From positions 744,001 to 808,000 of the forward strand of contig NC_051120.1 of the NCBI RefSeq assembly GCF_014839805.1: a DNA stretch of 64,000 nt, given 5' to 3'. Made by a program: the position numbers and the translations under genes. Positions 11,742-23,351 of the stretch are shown piece after piece. A model generated the notes under the pieces. That model was not told the origin of the DNA, did no database searches, and was given only the letters and a program-made list of their open reading frames with translations. The first letter of the stretch is position 1. Each line of letters starts with the position of its first letter. The DNA comes from Manduca sexta. Lineage: Eukaryota > Arthropoda > Insecta > Lepidoptera > Sphingidae.

Positions 11742-12255
11742 ACTAGCTTTTGCTCGCGGCTCCGCCCGCGTTATAAAGTGTTTCAGGCTAAAGTTTCCCA
11801 TTATAAAAGTAATAGTTTCCCGGGAGCCTATGTTCTTCCCTGGGTTTCAAACTGTCTCCATACCAAATTTCATCTTAATACGTTGGGTAGTTTTTGAGTT
11901 TAACACGTTCAGGCAGACAAATTCAGCGGGGGACTTTTGTTTTTATAATAAATTTTTGTATAACATTTTAAGAGGAACAATCCCATCATACATCATTGTT
12001 GCATAACTTTAACCGTTTACGCAGCGCACGCAACAGAAGCTCTCAAAAATATTATATTTTCCCCGTTTTTGCAACATGTTGAAACTGTTACTGCTCTGCT
12101 CCTATTGGTCATAGCGTGATGATATATAGCCTATAGCACTCCAGGAACAAAGGGCTATCCAACACAAAAAGAATTTTTCAGTTTGAACCAGTAGTTCCTG
12201 AGATTAGAGCGTTCAAACAAACAAAATCTTCAGCTTTATATAATAAGTATAGAGT
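11742..12255 (+). repeat. Family D repeat ('GCTCGCGGC-TCCGCCCGCG' element), long copy
   Basis: It begins with CTAGCTTTTGCTCGCGGC and continues with 'ttcccgggagcctatgttcttccctgggt', 'ccataccaaatttcatc' and 'acgttgggtagtttttgag'. A second half contains 'catcattgttgcataactttaaccgtttacgcagcgcac' and 'ctgctctgctcctattggtcatagcgtgatgatatatagcctatag'. The same modules in the same order recur at 44590-44970 and 63390-63872. The open frame at 11683-12006 lies inside this repeat and is not a gene. Confidence 0.7.
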
Positions 12256-12329
12256 ATAGATGTTGCAGTAGTCAAAGTTGCGTTAATGATGAAATGTGTA
12301 TTCGTCTGCCAAGTTTGAATTTCCCGCCC

Positions 12330-12905
12330 TCTAAATTCGCCGCCCGGGGCACGGGCTCTGGCTTGCCCCTGGATCCGGGGCTGACTGAGAGTGTTATAAA
12401 CGTAAGAGTAGACAAATATAATGAGAAAGCTTCGAACTGCTATGCTATCGGGAGCTACACGTGTTATTGTGAGTCAACCATAAAAGATAGACATATGCTG
12501 TCGTGGGATATTTTTTATATAATTTTAAGGCGAACATTTCCGTCATACATGATTTCTGTGTAGCTTTAACCATTAAGGTTGTACACGCGGCGGAAGCTTA
12601 AAAAATGGAGTAACTTCTCCCGGTTTCCCAACATTTCCCTTCACTGCTCTGCTCCTATTAATTGTAGCGTGATGAAAAGTATACTATAACCAGCACAGGA
12701 GTATGACAAATAATTGTACCAAGTTTCGTTAAAATCCGTCGAGTAGTTTTTGTTTCTATAACGGTTATACAGACAGACAGACAAAAATTTTACTAATTGC
12801 ATTTTTGGCATCAGTATCGATCCCTAATCACCCCCTGATAGTTATTTTGGAAATATATTTCATGTACAGAATTGACCTCTCTACAGATTTATTATAAGTA
12901 TAGAT
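12330..12905 (+). repeat. Family D related repeat, second copy in tandem
   Basis: A GC-rich start ('cgccgcccggggcacgggctctggcttgcccctggatccggggctgac') is followed by 'tcatacatgatttctgtgtagctttaacc', 'ctgctctgctcctatta.ttgtagcgtgatgaa', 'accaagtttcgttaaaatccgtcgagtagttttt' and 'cagacagacagac'. It parallels the element at 11742-12255 and lies in the same orientation just downstream. The frame at 12294-12563 is repeat-derived. Confidence 0.6.
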
Positions 12906-14190
12906 AGATAGAAGATAACAAACCGTTTATATTTTACACACAGCTACATAATACAATTATAATTAAAGTATTCACCGCCAATAAATTGAACGTTTGAGTA
13001 AGTAAATATTTTTGACCGTTTAAATTGTTTTAACATGCATTGCATGATCTTAGATTCATACTTACATAGATTAAAACCATTATTGTACAACTTTCGAAAT
13101 TAAAATAGTAGATTGAGAAGGCGAGAAGAAACTTCTTGTCACAAGTTGCCGTAAATGGTGAGACGAAAACATAAATACATCGATTTGATGACTATAAGAT
13201 GTTAATAGATAATTAAGTTTATTGCATACACGCGGAATGTAACCATTCAAGCGATAATTAAGTAGAGTTGGATGGTTGAAACTGACAATAGAAGTGGATG
13301 TCTCTGTGACTTCCTTGGCACGTTGAGTCTAATTTTAATAAGTCGATATCTGGTTCAATATCTTTTTCCAAGCTATACAACGTAGTGACAGGGTTAGGTT
13401 TCAGCTACATCTCTTTAAGGGAAGGAAATAAGCTTTACAAATCCTGGATCATCTAATTAAGTACAGCCCTACGCACTCCGCTAACGACACAGTCGTGCTA
13501 TTATACGAACATGCCAGTTCATCGGCCCTGTTCGTGCCACGCGCCCGTGAACTTGGCACATGGTGACATGCCATTAGGTTGATTGCGAAGTGTCACCTTC
13601 CTTATTAACTGTACGTTGAGAAAATTCCATTATCCTGTTAGATAAACACGTACAGTGCTATTGTATCAAATGAATTGTTAATGGAATGACTAACAATTAA
13701 CAAAACACTTCTGATAATGAGAATGCCAATGGTAATGTAATAAAATGACAGAAACTATATCGTTTTTTCCGTCTATTTCTGTCTTCTGATATCATCTGGA
13801 ATTAATCTAAATGATGTCAAGTCGGCAGGCACTGTTGTGTTTTGGTTTAAGAATAATGTATTCTTACCTTCTCTTGCCGTCTAATAGCATCTTTATTTAC
13901 CTACATCTCTACAGTATTCTAACGTATCTACCAAAGTCCATAATTACAATAGTTAACATTTTGCAGTAAGGAATACTTTTTAAGGAATTAGACTCTACGG
14001 TTAACTTAAAAAAATCATAAACGTCAGATGCCAAAAAAAATTTGAAGAAACATCAAACTTTGCCGAAAATTAAAATCCACGAAACTCCGGAGAAAGCACA
14101 AGATTAAATGTATCATCTGCTATAGTAATTACTTCACACAGCAATGCAAGCCATATAACAGAATATTCGAAACATAATAAACTGTTCTAG
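12906..14190. other. Intergenic DNA upstream of the small peptide genes
   Basis: AT-rich, with no recognised repeat or exon. A candidate core promoter for the gene starting at 14192 was not identified with confidence. Confidence 0.35.
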
Positions 14191-14191
14191 G

Positions 14192-15075
14192 ATGAAGTTT
14201 ATAAACGCCTTCGCGTTGGTGCTCACAGTTTTACTGTACCTGGTGCGGCAAAGATGCGTCTTCGCAGGCATATGTCCGGTAATTATCATTTTTCTCTATT
14301 TCGTATGTCTTTGACAGAAAAAAATGTGTAGTTCACCATACCCATGATTTAGTGTCGAATAACTTTAATCTCTCATTTTGAGTTCCAGTTTAATTAGAAA
14401 TGGTAATCTGGTAGGTATGACTAGAAAGGTAGGTAATAGGTAGGTACCTATGTAGCAATTTAACAAATGTTGGATATCAAATATTTAGTTTTTGTATCGT
14501 ATCATTGTAATTGGTTGAAGTTTTAATTTATTATTTTATCAGGTTGCTCTATGCCGTTGCCTTGACCAAATGATTCAAAAGCCCAACTGTAATTACCCCT
14601 TGACAAAATTCATAGCAAACACAAGCACTAAGCAACCAAGACGCAAAGTAGGCGCTGTCTAAAACTACTTAGGGTCTGGTCAAATAATTTTTACTAGATT
14701 TTTAACTCTTCAAGTATCTGTTGGGTTGATTTTTCATATTATAATATCTGGTTTGGTGCAAAATCGGTATTTTGGCTTAGGCAAATATTCAAACTTAAAG
14801 CAAAATACCACCTACTTACCTCTAGATTGGCTTGAAAGCTTTTAGTTATTATTAACTGCTTTAATTGGGAAATTTACCAGGCTAAACGTCACACCATGGA
14901 TTCGACGGCTTGCTCCCACGGCGACTCTTCATTCACGACTGCTCTACAGGCAACGCAGCGCGTGTCAGCTGCCCGAGCAACCAACAACGCACACAGCTGC
15001 TGCCGACCCAAGTACAAACGAGACCCCGACATACAAATAGACGATGAAAACATTGGTGTCGGTCCCATTGAATAA
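14192..15075 (+). CDS. Small secreted Cys-rich peptide precursor (three-exon model)
   Basis: I do not recognise the family. Exon 1 (14192-14278) encodes a clear signal peptide beginning MKFINAFALVLTVLLYLV, ends in phase 0 and is followed by GTAATT. Exon 2 starts at 14543 after TTTTATCAG and encodes VALCRCLDQMIQKPNCNYPL. With the downstream residues of exon 1 this gives cysteines at 22, 28, 33, 35 and 45. Without further splicing, exon 2 reaches a stop at 14660-14662, giving 68 residues. If a weaker donor after 14647 is used, the phase-0 exon 3 (14881-15075, after TTTACCAG) adds 64 residues. These contain RRK|AKR at the junction, a Cys-Cys pair and an acidic tail, giving 128 residues. The longer model is favoured because AATAAA signals follow exon 3 at 15071 and 15098, and none closely follows the early stop. 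Exported, disulfide-bonded and possibly proteolytically processed is inference. Confidence 0.5.
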
Positions 15076-15097
15076 AATGTACTTTTTGTAAATGTGT

Positions 15098-15103
15098 AAT
15101 AAA
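15098..15103 (+). terminator. Polyadenylation signal AATAAA
   Basis: The AATAAA lies 22 nt after the stop at 15073-15075. Another AATAAA overlaps the stop itself at 15071. It supports a transcript ending here and hence the three-exon peptide model. Confidence 0.45.
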
Positions 15104-15825
15104 AATAGCAAACTGAAATGTTTTTACTTTTTTCAATAATATTTATTTTAAGAAAAAAGTTACAAATTGCGATGTAGGTATGTGATAATTATCGTAAATT
15201 TATAATTTTGTTTGTGTCATAATCTTTCAGTTGTCCTTATTTTACCTTAATAATCATATTGATCATACAAATTTTCTGCAACATTAAAAAATATTTTTCT
15301 AGCATGTTGCCGAAAATTGGTAGTTACGGCGCAACAGGTTGCCAGAGGCCATACCTACTGATTTATTATTCCCAGTCCAGATAAATTGTGTTATTAAAAA
15401 GCCTGCGCAAAGACGCGTTGCCGTGTTATCCGACTTGGAATTTGAATCTTAGTTCCTAGCCGAGATATTAAACCTAAAGCTGACATGCACCTAAATATCG
15501 GAAATTTTGTCAAACTCAGAAAAGAAAGAATGCTTCATTTAATTGAATACTTACTTCTCGTTAGCAATGAGAAGTTTAAATGAATTTAATTGCAACAAAA
15601 CAACGAAAACTCCAGGAACTAAGTATATAAACCAAAAAAACGCAATATTGTTTTTCATTTACTTGCGTATTTTTTTAGTGCGCATTATCCAGATTCTAGA
15701 ATCTGACGCCCTACTTGGTTTTCAATCAACAATGTAGTAGGTACAACATAATTATTTATTATTTTAAGTTGTACATCAGAACGTGTATTTAAAACTACTA
15801 AAAATTCAATACAAAGCTCAAAAAA

Positions 15826-16113
15826 TTAAGTGCATTGACGTGTTGGTGATCCAAATGTTCTCCTTTTCCTAGCTGGAACCATTAAATACTTTACGTTTTT
15901 CTTATAATATGGACAGGCCGGTTCATCGCATCCGAGAATTTCGGCTTCGTGCACGACTGGAGTTCCTCTATTTAGCAGCTCATCTCCGATTATTAAGCGT
16001 CTGGCACAAGCTAACAAGCAAGGTCCACATATGGCCACAGCACAAATTGCTGCAAATAATTCCAGAAAAAACATTACAGCTTCAAACCACATTTTGTAAA
16101 ATATTTTTACCAA
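15826..16113 (-). CDS. Small Cys-rich secreted or single-pass membrane peptide
   Basis: This single-exon 95-residue frame is not a family I recognise. A hydrophobic segment starts near residue 8 (MWFEAVMFFLELFAAICAVA) and runs into ICGPCLLACARR, so it could be a cleaved signal peptide or a TM anchor with nearby cysteines. The distal part has CDEPACPYYKKN and ends with a basic stretch (ARKRR) and a final CT. Eight cysteines in all suggest an extracellular disulfide-bonded peptide. Downstream on the minus strand an AATAAA lies near 15755. It converges with the Cys-rich gene at 14192-15075 and is divergent from the transporter at 16580. I saw no clear residue alignment with its neighbour. Confidence 0.45.
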   Translation of the reverse strand: MVKIFYKMWFEAVMFFLELFAAICAVAICGPCLLACARRLIIGDELLNRGTPVVHEAEILGCDEPACPYYKKNVKYLMVPARKRRTFGSPTRQCT

Positions 16114-16579
16114 TTCTTGCAGATTCCATAGGATAATATTTTAGAATATGACGTAAAAAATAATTATGCGTTGGCACGTGATAAGTACGTTGATATAAAA
16201 TCTCAGATATAAAATAAAGTTGGCCAAAATTATTTGAAGTTTACTATAAATGACAGTATAGTCACAGATTTTATTATAAGATATTTAGTTCTAGGAATAA
16301 GTTGGTTGAATTTGTGTGTGTAACACAGAATCACAATATTTTTTTAACTTGCAATAAGTTACATGTTAAAGTCATGAGATCTGTCACTCATTGCCGCTCA
16401 TCTGACACTTGAAACTTTTGCTATGATGAAGATCTATTGCGAATAAAAAAATGATAAATCAACACTATTTAAATACAAAATGATCTGTAGCCTAGTTTTT
16501 TAGAGTTAGTAATAAATACATTAGTATATGATAGTACCATAGTTACTTTTTAATCTGTGTATATTGTACAGTCAGCAAA

Positions 16580-19500
16580 ATGCGCTCGAAGATTTTGATT
16601 GGGTAAGTGTTGCTCTAAAGTCTAATAACAAATGAAATAGTTACAGGAATCATGAACTTTTACAATAGAGACTTTCTAAAAAATAATTTATGTTATTCTA
16701 ACGTTTCCCAAGATGTTAGCTTGTAGTTTCTTGGCGTGCATAGTGGACAAAAAAGGATTATACTTGCATTTATGAACACTATCTATTTAAAAAAATGGTA
16801 AAAAGCAGTTTTATTTACGTTACAAAATCAATAAAAAATCGAAAAGTGTAAAGAAATGTATCATAAAAAATTGTATTTTTCAGAAGACAAGGAATTTTTA
16901 TTTAACTCTTAAGCAGGCAAAGAGCTTTCATCATTTATATTTGTAACAACTTACTATCAGTATAAATGTTCTTTTGCATTTTCAAATTCATCACTTTTTG
17001 CAACCTGACCTAGTTGCAGGAACTTTGTTTTCATTTTGTATTCTAATAATGAAAAGTTTATTCTGACATTAAGAATTGAAATAGAACAATTTGTTCACCT
17101 GATAAGTCTAGACAAGGCTAGTTGTTATTAAATTCAGTTACACTACTGCTACAACATTTACTAAGCTATAACCCAAATCATGTGTAATAAATTGTATGTG
17201 ATAATAGTTTGCCCAAATCTAGGACACGGCATAACTTATCAGAAAATTCAATAAAGATTTACATGAATTTGTAACATAATAGGTGCCACGGTCTGTCTCA
17301 ATTGTAGCATCATTGCAATTATAATGTGAGTACTTTAAACATGTAGTATTATATCTGTCAGTATATTTCACACCTTTAAAGACAAACTTACAAAATAAAA
17401 TTTCATGGCATATAAATATTTTTTTTAATCATATTGTAGCTTATATAAATGTAATAATAAAATTGTTTAGTAATGATTTGTCTTTAAAGGTGAGATCTGT
17501 TTAAATGTACTAAAATATAGTTGTTAAATATTGCCTGTGAATATAACAGTGTTAGTAAATAGCATTTTTATCAATATTAAAGTTATACATTGTTTTTTTA
17601 TTGTTATTTAATGTTATATAAAATTTTAGTCCTAACAACTAGTAGACTATGTATATTTTTTTATTTTGTGAAGAAATGATCTTTATGACATGGTATTTTA
17701 GATGCTATTAAAATTCACAAATACTGTTTTGATCTTATTATGTAATTTCCTTGTATATAAAAACAATTCAAAATCAATGTATTATTTTAAAATGCCTTAA
17801 TTAAGGGTGGTGAATTGTAGAAGTGTTTAAACTTTGTGGTAATTATTGTAATGAAGATGGAAATTATGTGTTCAAAGTGTTCTGCATTAGAAGTGGAAAC
17901 AAAGTAAATAATATTTGAATTTATATTACCTATTTCAAATGTTTGTTTAAATGTAATATTAGTGTAATAATTGTAACTATTAAAAGTTATGTTATACACA
18001 ATGAATGTTCCAATTATGTTAACCTTGATGCTAAAAATATATTATGTTATTCATGTCATTATGTGTTATCACTAAGTTATATATATAATTATTTATTATT
18101 CATGTACCACTAATATAAATACAAAAAATAATTTAAAAGTTTTTCCGATTTTAAAATAACTATTTCTGTTTCTCCAATTATCCTGAAATGTTGGTATAAG
18201 TCACCAAACCACAGCAAAAAAAAATGGTAAATCTCTTGATGATTTCTCAAAAGGATAAAAAAAAATATTTCTTCAATCTTTGACAATTACAAAATTGGTC
18301 TAGAAGTGTTAATATAGATGTTACTTGTTCATTTATAATCTGTAAATGTAAACATGGTCCATGTTATTTGCAGGTTGGTGCTGGTATCATGTGTGTTGTT
18401 CATGTGGCTGATTACTCGGCTGTATCACGAGCTGCTCACTGCATATGAACAGTCCGGCACACTCACAGAGGCTGAGTACTCCTGGTGAGAACAATAGAGA
18501 TATATTTTTATAGCTGAAGAAGCAGTATCTCTGGTTTATCCTTCTTCTGAACTATCAGGATGTCTGAAACTATCAGGGATGTCTGAGACCCCTCGTTAAA
18601 ATTTAATTAACTTTATTGAATCATCAAATTCATCTGTAAAAGTTTATGTAGATAGTGTTTTATATATTATGCTCCACAATGGGTGGTTTTAAATGGATAT
18701 AGATACAATTCCATAGCCTTTACGAAGCCTTTTGTTGGAAGCAGCTTGGTATATTTTATTGGTTGTGTGAGTACATTATTTAATCAGTGGACTTTCAAAC
18801 AAATAATACAATAATCTATTGTCTGTAGGTTTTTCCGTCTGTTATTGAACCTGGCGGGGTACACGACGGTGCTACTGCCCGGCTTCGTGCTCTACAAGTA
18901 CCTCCACAAAACTAACTACTTCGATAAGATAAGTAAGGCATTTTCATACTAATTGTATGATTATAGAAAAATAATAATAAATAATAGCGTAGTTATGATA
19001 ACATTGTGTTATTCCAGTGACATGATTGGTTTTTTCATTAAAAATAATAAATACTATTAAACCAAGCTATTTATATGTATTTTATATTTTATTTATAAGT
19101 TTTGATTGCTACGCCTACTGCGTTAACTTCCTTTCCTCAATTTAAAACCAAACTTATCGTTGTTGTGGAACCTGAAAGGCTTTCACTTGGCCTATCTGTT
19201 TGCCAAGGGGCATCCAAAATATGCATTCAGCGATTCATCTTTCATTCTCTAATAACCCTTCAAACATCACAAATTTTAAAATTATAATATTTGGTATTGA
19301 ATATTTGATAATGTGTAATCCATTATCCAAATGACCCGACAGACGTCCCGTCTTAACTATGAATTTGCAGTGCGCATTCTGTCAATCGCTGAAATTAACT
19401 TTTCTGACGTTCCCCTCAACATCCTTATTTTTTTCTTTCATAAGATCCTTCTCCTGACAATAACAAACACAAAAAAAATGTGAAATCGGTCGAGCCGTTC

Positions 19501-22500
19501 ACGCGTGATGGCGTGACCAAGGGAAATAGCGATTCATTTTTATATATATAGATATGATAATTTCGTATTTACTAAAATAGTTAATAAGAAATTATTAATA
19601 ACATCAGCCCTGTATTTTGTACTGTCCTAATGCTGGGCACGGCCTCCTCTACTATTGAGAGGGATTACGCCTTAGTCCTCCACACTGGTTTAGTGCGAAT
19701 TGGTAGACTTCACACACCCTCAAATTCACATTGTGGTGGTACAAGGGTAGGTAAAAGAAGAAAATACAGCATTGGTATTGAAATTTCTCAACTACAGGAA
19801 CTACAACGCAAAAAATCTGTGCAATTACTTCATTGTATAGATTTTTTGTACTCAATATTAGTTTAAATAAATGTAGTGTATACAAGCCGCAGCGATGTGG
19901 GATCACATTACGCTGCGCCAATTTGACTTTGCACTGTTCGTTATGACGTAATTTGTTAATATTATGGATACTTTCAAATTGACATAATGCAGGATTTGTT
20001 ATGCTAATAATTATTAATAGTTACTTTTGTACTACGATTGAACAAGCAAGTTAGTCGTTTGATGTTAAGAACTATAACTGCTCAATGTTCATCGAATTGA
20101 ATCAAGGATCCTTAAGTCTACATCTCAATTGTCTTTTATATTACACACAATACACAAATATGTTTTTCGTTTGGGGCTTGAAATCAGGACTACATTCCGC
20201 AGCCTATTTTCGTTGGCCCTAGAGAAAGGGTACATGTTATTACTTAAAAAAAACAATTATATTTATTATTTATTTAATAACTTTATTTTACATCATACAG
20301 TAGGTAGAGGTATTAATAAAAAAATAAATCTAGGCTGTAGAAATCAGTTTATCTAGTAATTAATAATATTTCCAAATCTTTGTTTCTAGCAAATCAAACA
20401 TGCATATCCCGTGTGCTGACGACTTGCTTCGGCTCCCCGCCGGAGCGCCTCCCGGAGTCGCTGAAGAGTCGCGAGGCGGCGGCGGAGGACGACGCGCCTG
20501 CGCGGGAGGGGCTCGAGCTCGCCTTCTGCTTCACCGGACTCATGGCCGCCTACCTCGTGTGGGGGCTGCTGCAGGAGAAGATCATGACGCAGGTAGGGAG
20601 GTAGATAGGAAGAACCCTGAGGACTGTAAAACGAAGTTTAGATCAGCAAGAAACTTAAGCTAATTTGACTCTTCACTCGATAGCCTTTGTTGAACAGTAG
20701 GGTGTGTGTTGTGTGGTGCGGCAGGACTACGTGCTGGCGGACGGCAGCGTGGTGCGGTTCAACGACTCGCAGTTCCTGGTGTTCGTGAACCGGCTGGCGG
20801 CGCTGGTGCTGGCGTGGAGCTGGCTGCGCATGCGCGGCGTGCGCGCGCTAGCGCCGCTGCTGTACGGACAGTTCAGCTACTGCGCGCTCTCCAACGTGCT
20901 GAGCGCCTGGTGCCAGTACGAGGCGCTCAAGTACGTCAGCTTCCCCACGCAGGTCAGCCCCGCCCACTACTCACTCTCACTCTCACGCTACTGCGCGCTC
21001 TCCAACGTGCTGAGCGCCTGGTGCCAGTACGAGGCGCTCAAGTACGTCAGCTTCCCCACGCAGGTCAGCCCCGCCCACTACTCACTCTCACTCTCACGCT
21101 CACGCTAATCGCACTCGCCCTCTCCTTCTTACTCTCCTTGTTACGCCATCTGTTCAACTGGAACCATAACGTGGAACGTAGACTATCTTTATCCCAAAAA
21201 GTTCATAGCGAAGACTTGCATCCCGGAAAACTTTTCACACGACAAAGCTGCAGGCATCTCATATTGAACAAGCTTCATTAAAATATCTTTTATTTCAAAG
21301 GTTAATGAAATAAGAATACAACCTAGAGGTGTCTGCATGTAGCACTTGTGACTAAAGAGGAAGGTCGTGCTTTTGTAACACTAACAAACCTTTAAAAAAT
21401 CTGATATTTGTGGAATTGGTTCATCTCATGTCACATTATAATAGAGAAATAATAACCATAGTTGCCACTTACAGGTGCTGTCGAAGTCGTGCAAGGTGAT
21501 CCCGGTGATGCTGATGGGCAAGCTGATCTCACACAACAAGTACTCGCTGTACGAGTACGTGACGGCCGTGCTCATCTCCGTGGGGATGGTGCTGTTCATG
21601 TTCGGCAGCCATGATGACTATGCTGGTAACCTTTGTATTTATATGGTTTTATAGTACACTTGCTAATGTGGAAAAAGATTCAAATCGATCATACCGCCAT
21701 CGATTATCTGTTATTTTTATCGAATGTAATCTTCATTTCATTTCATTATCGAATATAAATATCTATAATGCCAGAGGAATTGTGAATATATGATTCTTAA
21801 GTAAAGTTATAGGATTAGGAGGTTGTTTTTTTAAAGGTTTTGGCAATATCGTTTATAGTATGAAAGCCCAAGATTTGTTGTTTTTTGAGCTAAATTTTCT
21901 AGTCACGATTGTAACGCAGTTAAAGAATGGTGGGCTCTAGGTTGATTTATTTTAGTTGTATGCTATTGGTTGTATTCTTGCCATTTTCATAGCATATACA
22001 ATGATGTGTTGTAGCGTCAGCGGCCACGACGACGTCAGGCGTGTTGTTGCTGGGCGCGTACATGTGGTGCGACAGCTTCACGTCGTCGTGGCAGGGCGCC
22101 ATCTTCGCCCGGCGCTGCTGCGCGCCGCTGCAGATGCTGGTGGCCGTCAACGTGTTCTCGTGCGTGCTCACGGCGGCTGCGCTCGCGCATCGCACTCATA
22201 CTGCGCACTCGCTGCGGCTGCTGCAGGTCAGCTGTGGTTTATTGGCATAGTGTTTAGTGTGTTCTTATTACAGCTATAGAAGTCTGGAGAAAATTACAAA
22301 TAATTAAATAAAAATATCGATACTAGTCACAATAGTTACGGTACTCATAAAATATCGATATTTTTTTACATCCATTATTTGTTTTTTTCCTATAACAAGA
22401 TATTGTATTGCCTCTTGCTGTATAATAATAACACCCGTATGTTTTTAAACAATTAAAGATTTATTGATATGCAACGTTAACTTATCGATATCCCTAGTTA

Positions 22501-23351
22501 TAATACCGAGGTCGTTCTGTACAGAACCCGATGTTCGTGAGTGACTGCCTGATCCTGTCGGCGAGTTCCGCGGTGGGCCAGCTGCTCATCTACCGCACCA
22601 TCGCCAAGTTCGGCGCGGTCGTCTTCACCATCATCATGACGCTCAGACAGGTACTGCTCTGTATAATATAATTATATCGATAGGTGAGGGATAATCATCT
22701 CTCGTCAGTTGACACTCTATCTGAACCAAATTTTGCTTATCAGTGACATGTGCAGTAAGGTCATTTTGTTCTGCACATATAAAAAAAAATAGAAAAGAGG
22801 AATTGACCTCTGGGACACGTCTGGGACAAGCGGAATGAGTTTTAGAAAGAGTGTCGATTATCCCTCACCAGTCGACACAATTATGTCGGCCCGATTGAGG
22901 TCCGACATATAAAAGACAATTCCGGAACACAGCGCACTAACGTGGGTCACCGTGACGGGATTTACACCTTGTGTAGGGTGGTTCCTACCCCAGGTACAAA
23001 TAACTTGCTATCACCAGGTAAGATTAGTTACTAGTAAAATAGTACAATTCGATGAGAGTGGCAAAAGTTTCATTATTCGAACGATCCTAATTTGCCTGGT
23101 ATTGAATTTTATGTCTGATACAATTGGCCGGTTCTCTATTCCATCGTGACATTGATGTGACACTGTTGTTTTATGCAGTTATCTAATAATATGTTGTGTT
23201 GTCAGGCGGTGTCGATCCTGCTGTCTTGCCTGGTGTACGGCCACGCGGTGTCGTGGGCGGCGCGTGCGGCGTGGCGCTGGTGTTCGGCGCCGTGCTGCTG
23301 CGCATCTACTGCCGGCACCGGATCAAGAAACGAGTGCCGGCCAAGCTGTAG
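16580..23351 (+). CDS. sll: PAPS transporter 1 (slalom / SLC35B2), nine coding exons
   Basis: Golgi multi-pass nucleotide-sulfate carrier that moves the sulfate donor PAPS from cytosol to the Golgi lumen for sulfotransferases. In Drosophila, slalom is needed for heparan sulfate and Pipe-dependent sulfation. Coding exons are 16580-16602, 18374-18484, 18829-18932, 20390-20592, 20725-20952, 21475-21625, 22015-22226, 22525-22650 and 23206-23351. All introns are GT-AG and the phases agree across every junction. The predicted length of about 434 residues fits the family. Features: N-terminal TM ([20 protein letters not shown]), a charged loop in exon 4, family motif [14 protein letters not shown] in exon 6 (residues about 230-245), [20 protein letters not shown] in exon 7, and C-terminal [17 protein letters not shown]. 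The start is the first ATG, followed by MRSKILIG and the first TM. Oddities: the exon 5 duplication and the exon 9 frameshift (separate entries). The exons are much more GC-rich than the AT-rich introns. Confidence 0.92.
16603..18373 (+). other. Intron 1 of the PAPS transporter
   Basis: AT-rich intron beginning GTAAGT and ending TTTGCAG. No repeat or embedded gene was recognised; the small minus-strand frame at 17787-17999 is Asn/Ile/Thr-rich and looks like chance. Confidence 0.7.
19322..19556 (+). repeat. Repeat fragment in intron 3 of the PAPS transporter
   Basis: Contains 'gacagacgtcccgtct', 'ctgaaattaacttttctgacgttcccc' and 'aaatcggtcgagccgttcacgcgtgatgg', and ends 'tatatatatagat'. The last two motifs are typical of non-LTR element 3' ends in Lepidoptera. 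It lies in the intron between exons 3 and 4. Confidence 0.45.
19600..19732 (-). mobile_element. SINE family B fragment (minus orientation) in intron 3
   Basis: Shares 'atcagccctgtatt...tgctgggcacgg.cctcctctact...gagaggga...ccttagtcc' and 'gtgcgaattggtagacttcacacac' with the fuller copy at 27951-28281. It is truncated before the tRNA-like head. Overlapping open frames here are repeat shadows. Confidence 0.7.
20876..21097 (+). repeat. Perfect 111-bp tandem duplication across the exon 5 donor of the PAPS transporter
   Basis: Unit 1 is 20876-20986 and unit 2 is 20987-21097, with no mismatch seen. Each unit carries 77 nt of exon 5 coding sequence, the donor (CAG|GTCAGC) and 34 nt of intron. The second donor is therefore at 21064. 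Reading through the first donor stays open and in frame, because 111 is divisible by 3, and would insert 37 residues (12 intron-derived, then 25 repeated residues) before splicing at the second donor. The family pattern fits use of the first donor. Confidence 0.9.
22676..22985 (-). repeat. Family C repeat pieces in intron 8 of the PAPS transporter
   Basis: Contains 'aggtgagggataatcatctctcgtcagttgacactctatc' and, from about 22850, 'gtgtcgattatccctcaccagtcgacacaattatgtcggcccg...' followed by 'gatttacaccttgtgtagggtgg'. The first part is in reverse and the second in forward orientation, so two pieces face each other. Confidence 0.55.
23206..23351 (+). CDS. sll: Last exon of the PAPS transporter, with apparent frameshift
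   Basis: Starting at the acceptor GTTGTCAG in the incoming phase 0, the exon reads [16 protein letters not shown] and then falls out of the family sequence near 23251-23253. Shifted by one base, the family-like C terminus resumes at 23253 ([20 protein letters not shown], then [12 protein letters not shown]) and ends at TAG 23349-23351. The exon length of 146 nt is one short of a multiple of three. A lost base (or four lost, or two gained) in a GC-rich stretch would explain it. As assembled, the unshifted frame runs on to a stop at 23404-23406 with an unrelated Cys/Arg-rich tail. A sequencing or assembly error is the simplest explanation; a real inactivating allele is possible. Confidence 0.85.

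Noticed and set aside
11683..12563. Open frames at 11683-12006 and 12294-12563 as genes
   Set aside because: Both lie inside family D repeats with the same modules elsewhere in the window.
14933..15136. A 67-residue minus-strand frame with a Cys-rich tail
   Set aside because: It is antisense to exon 3 of the Cys-rich peptide gene, which has better start, splice and polyadenylation support.
20706..21281. A 191-residue frame overlapping exon 5 of the PAPS transporter
   Set aside because: It is the wrong-frame shadow of a GC-rich exon and is Ala/Arg/Leu-biased. The true frame matches the transporter family and splices correctly.
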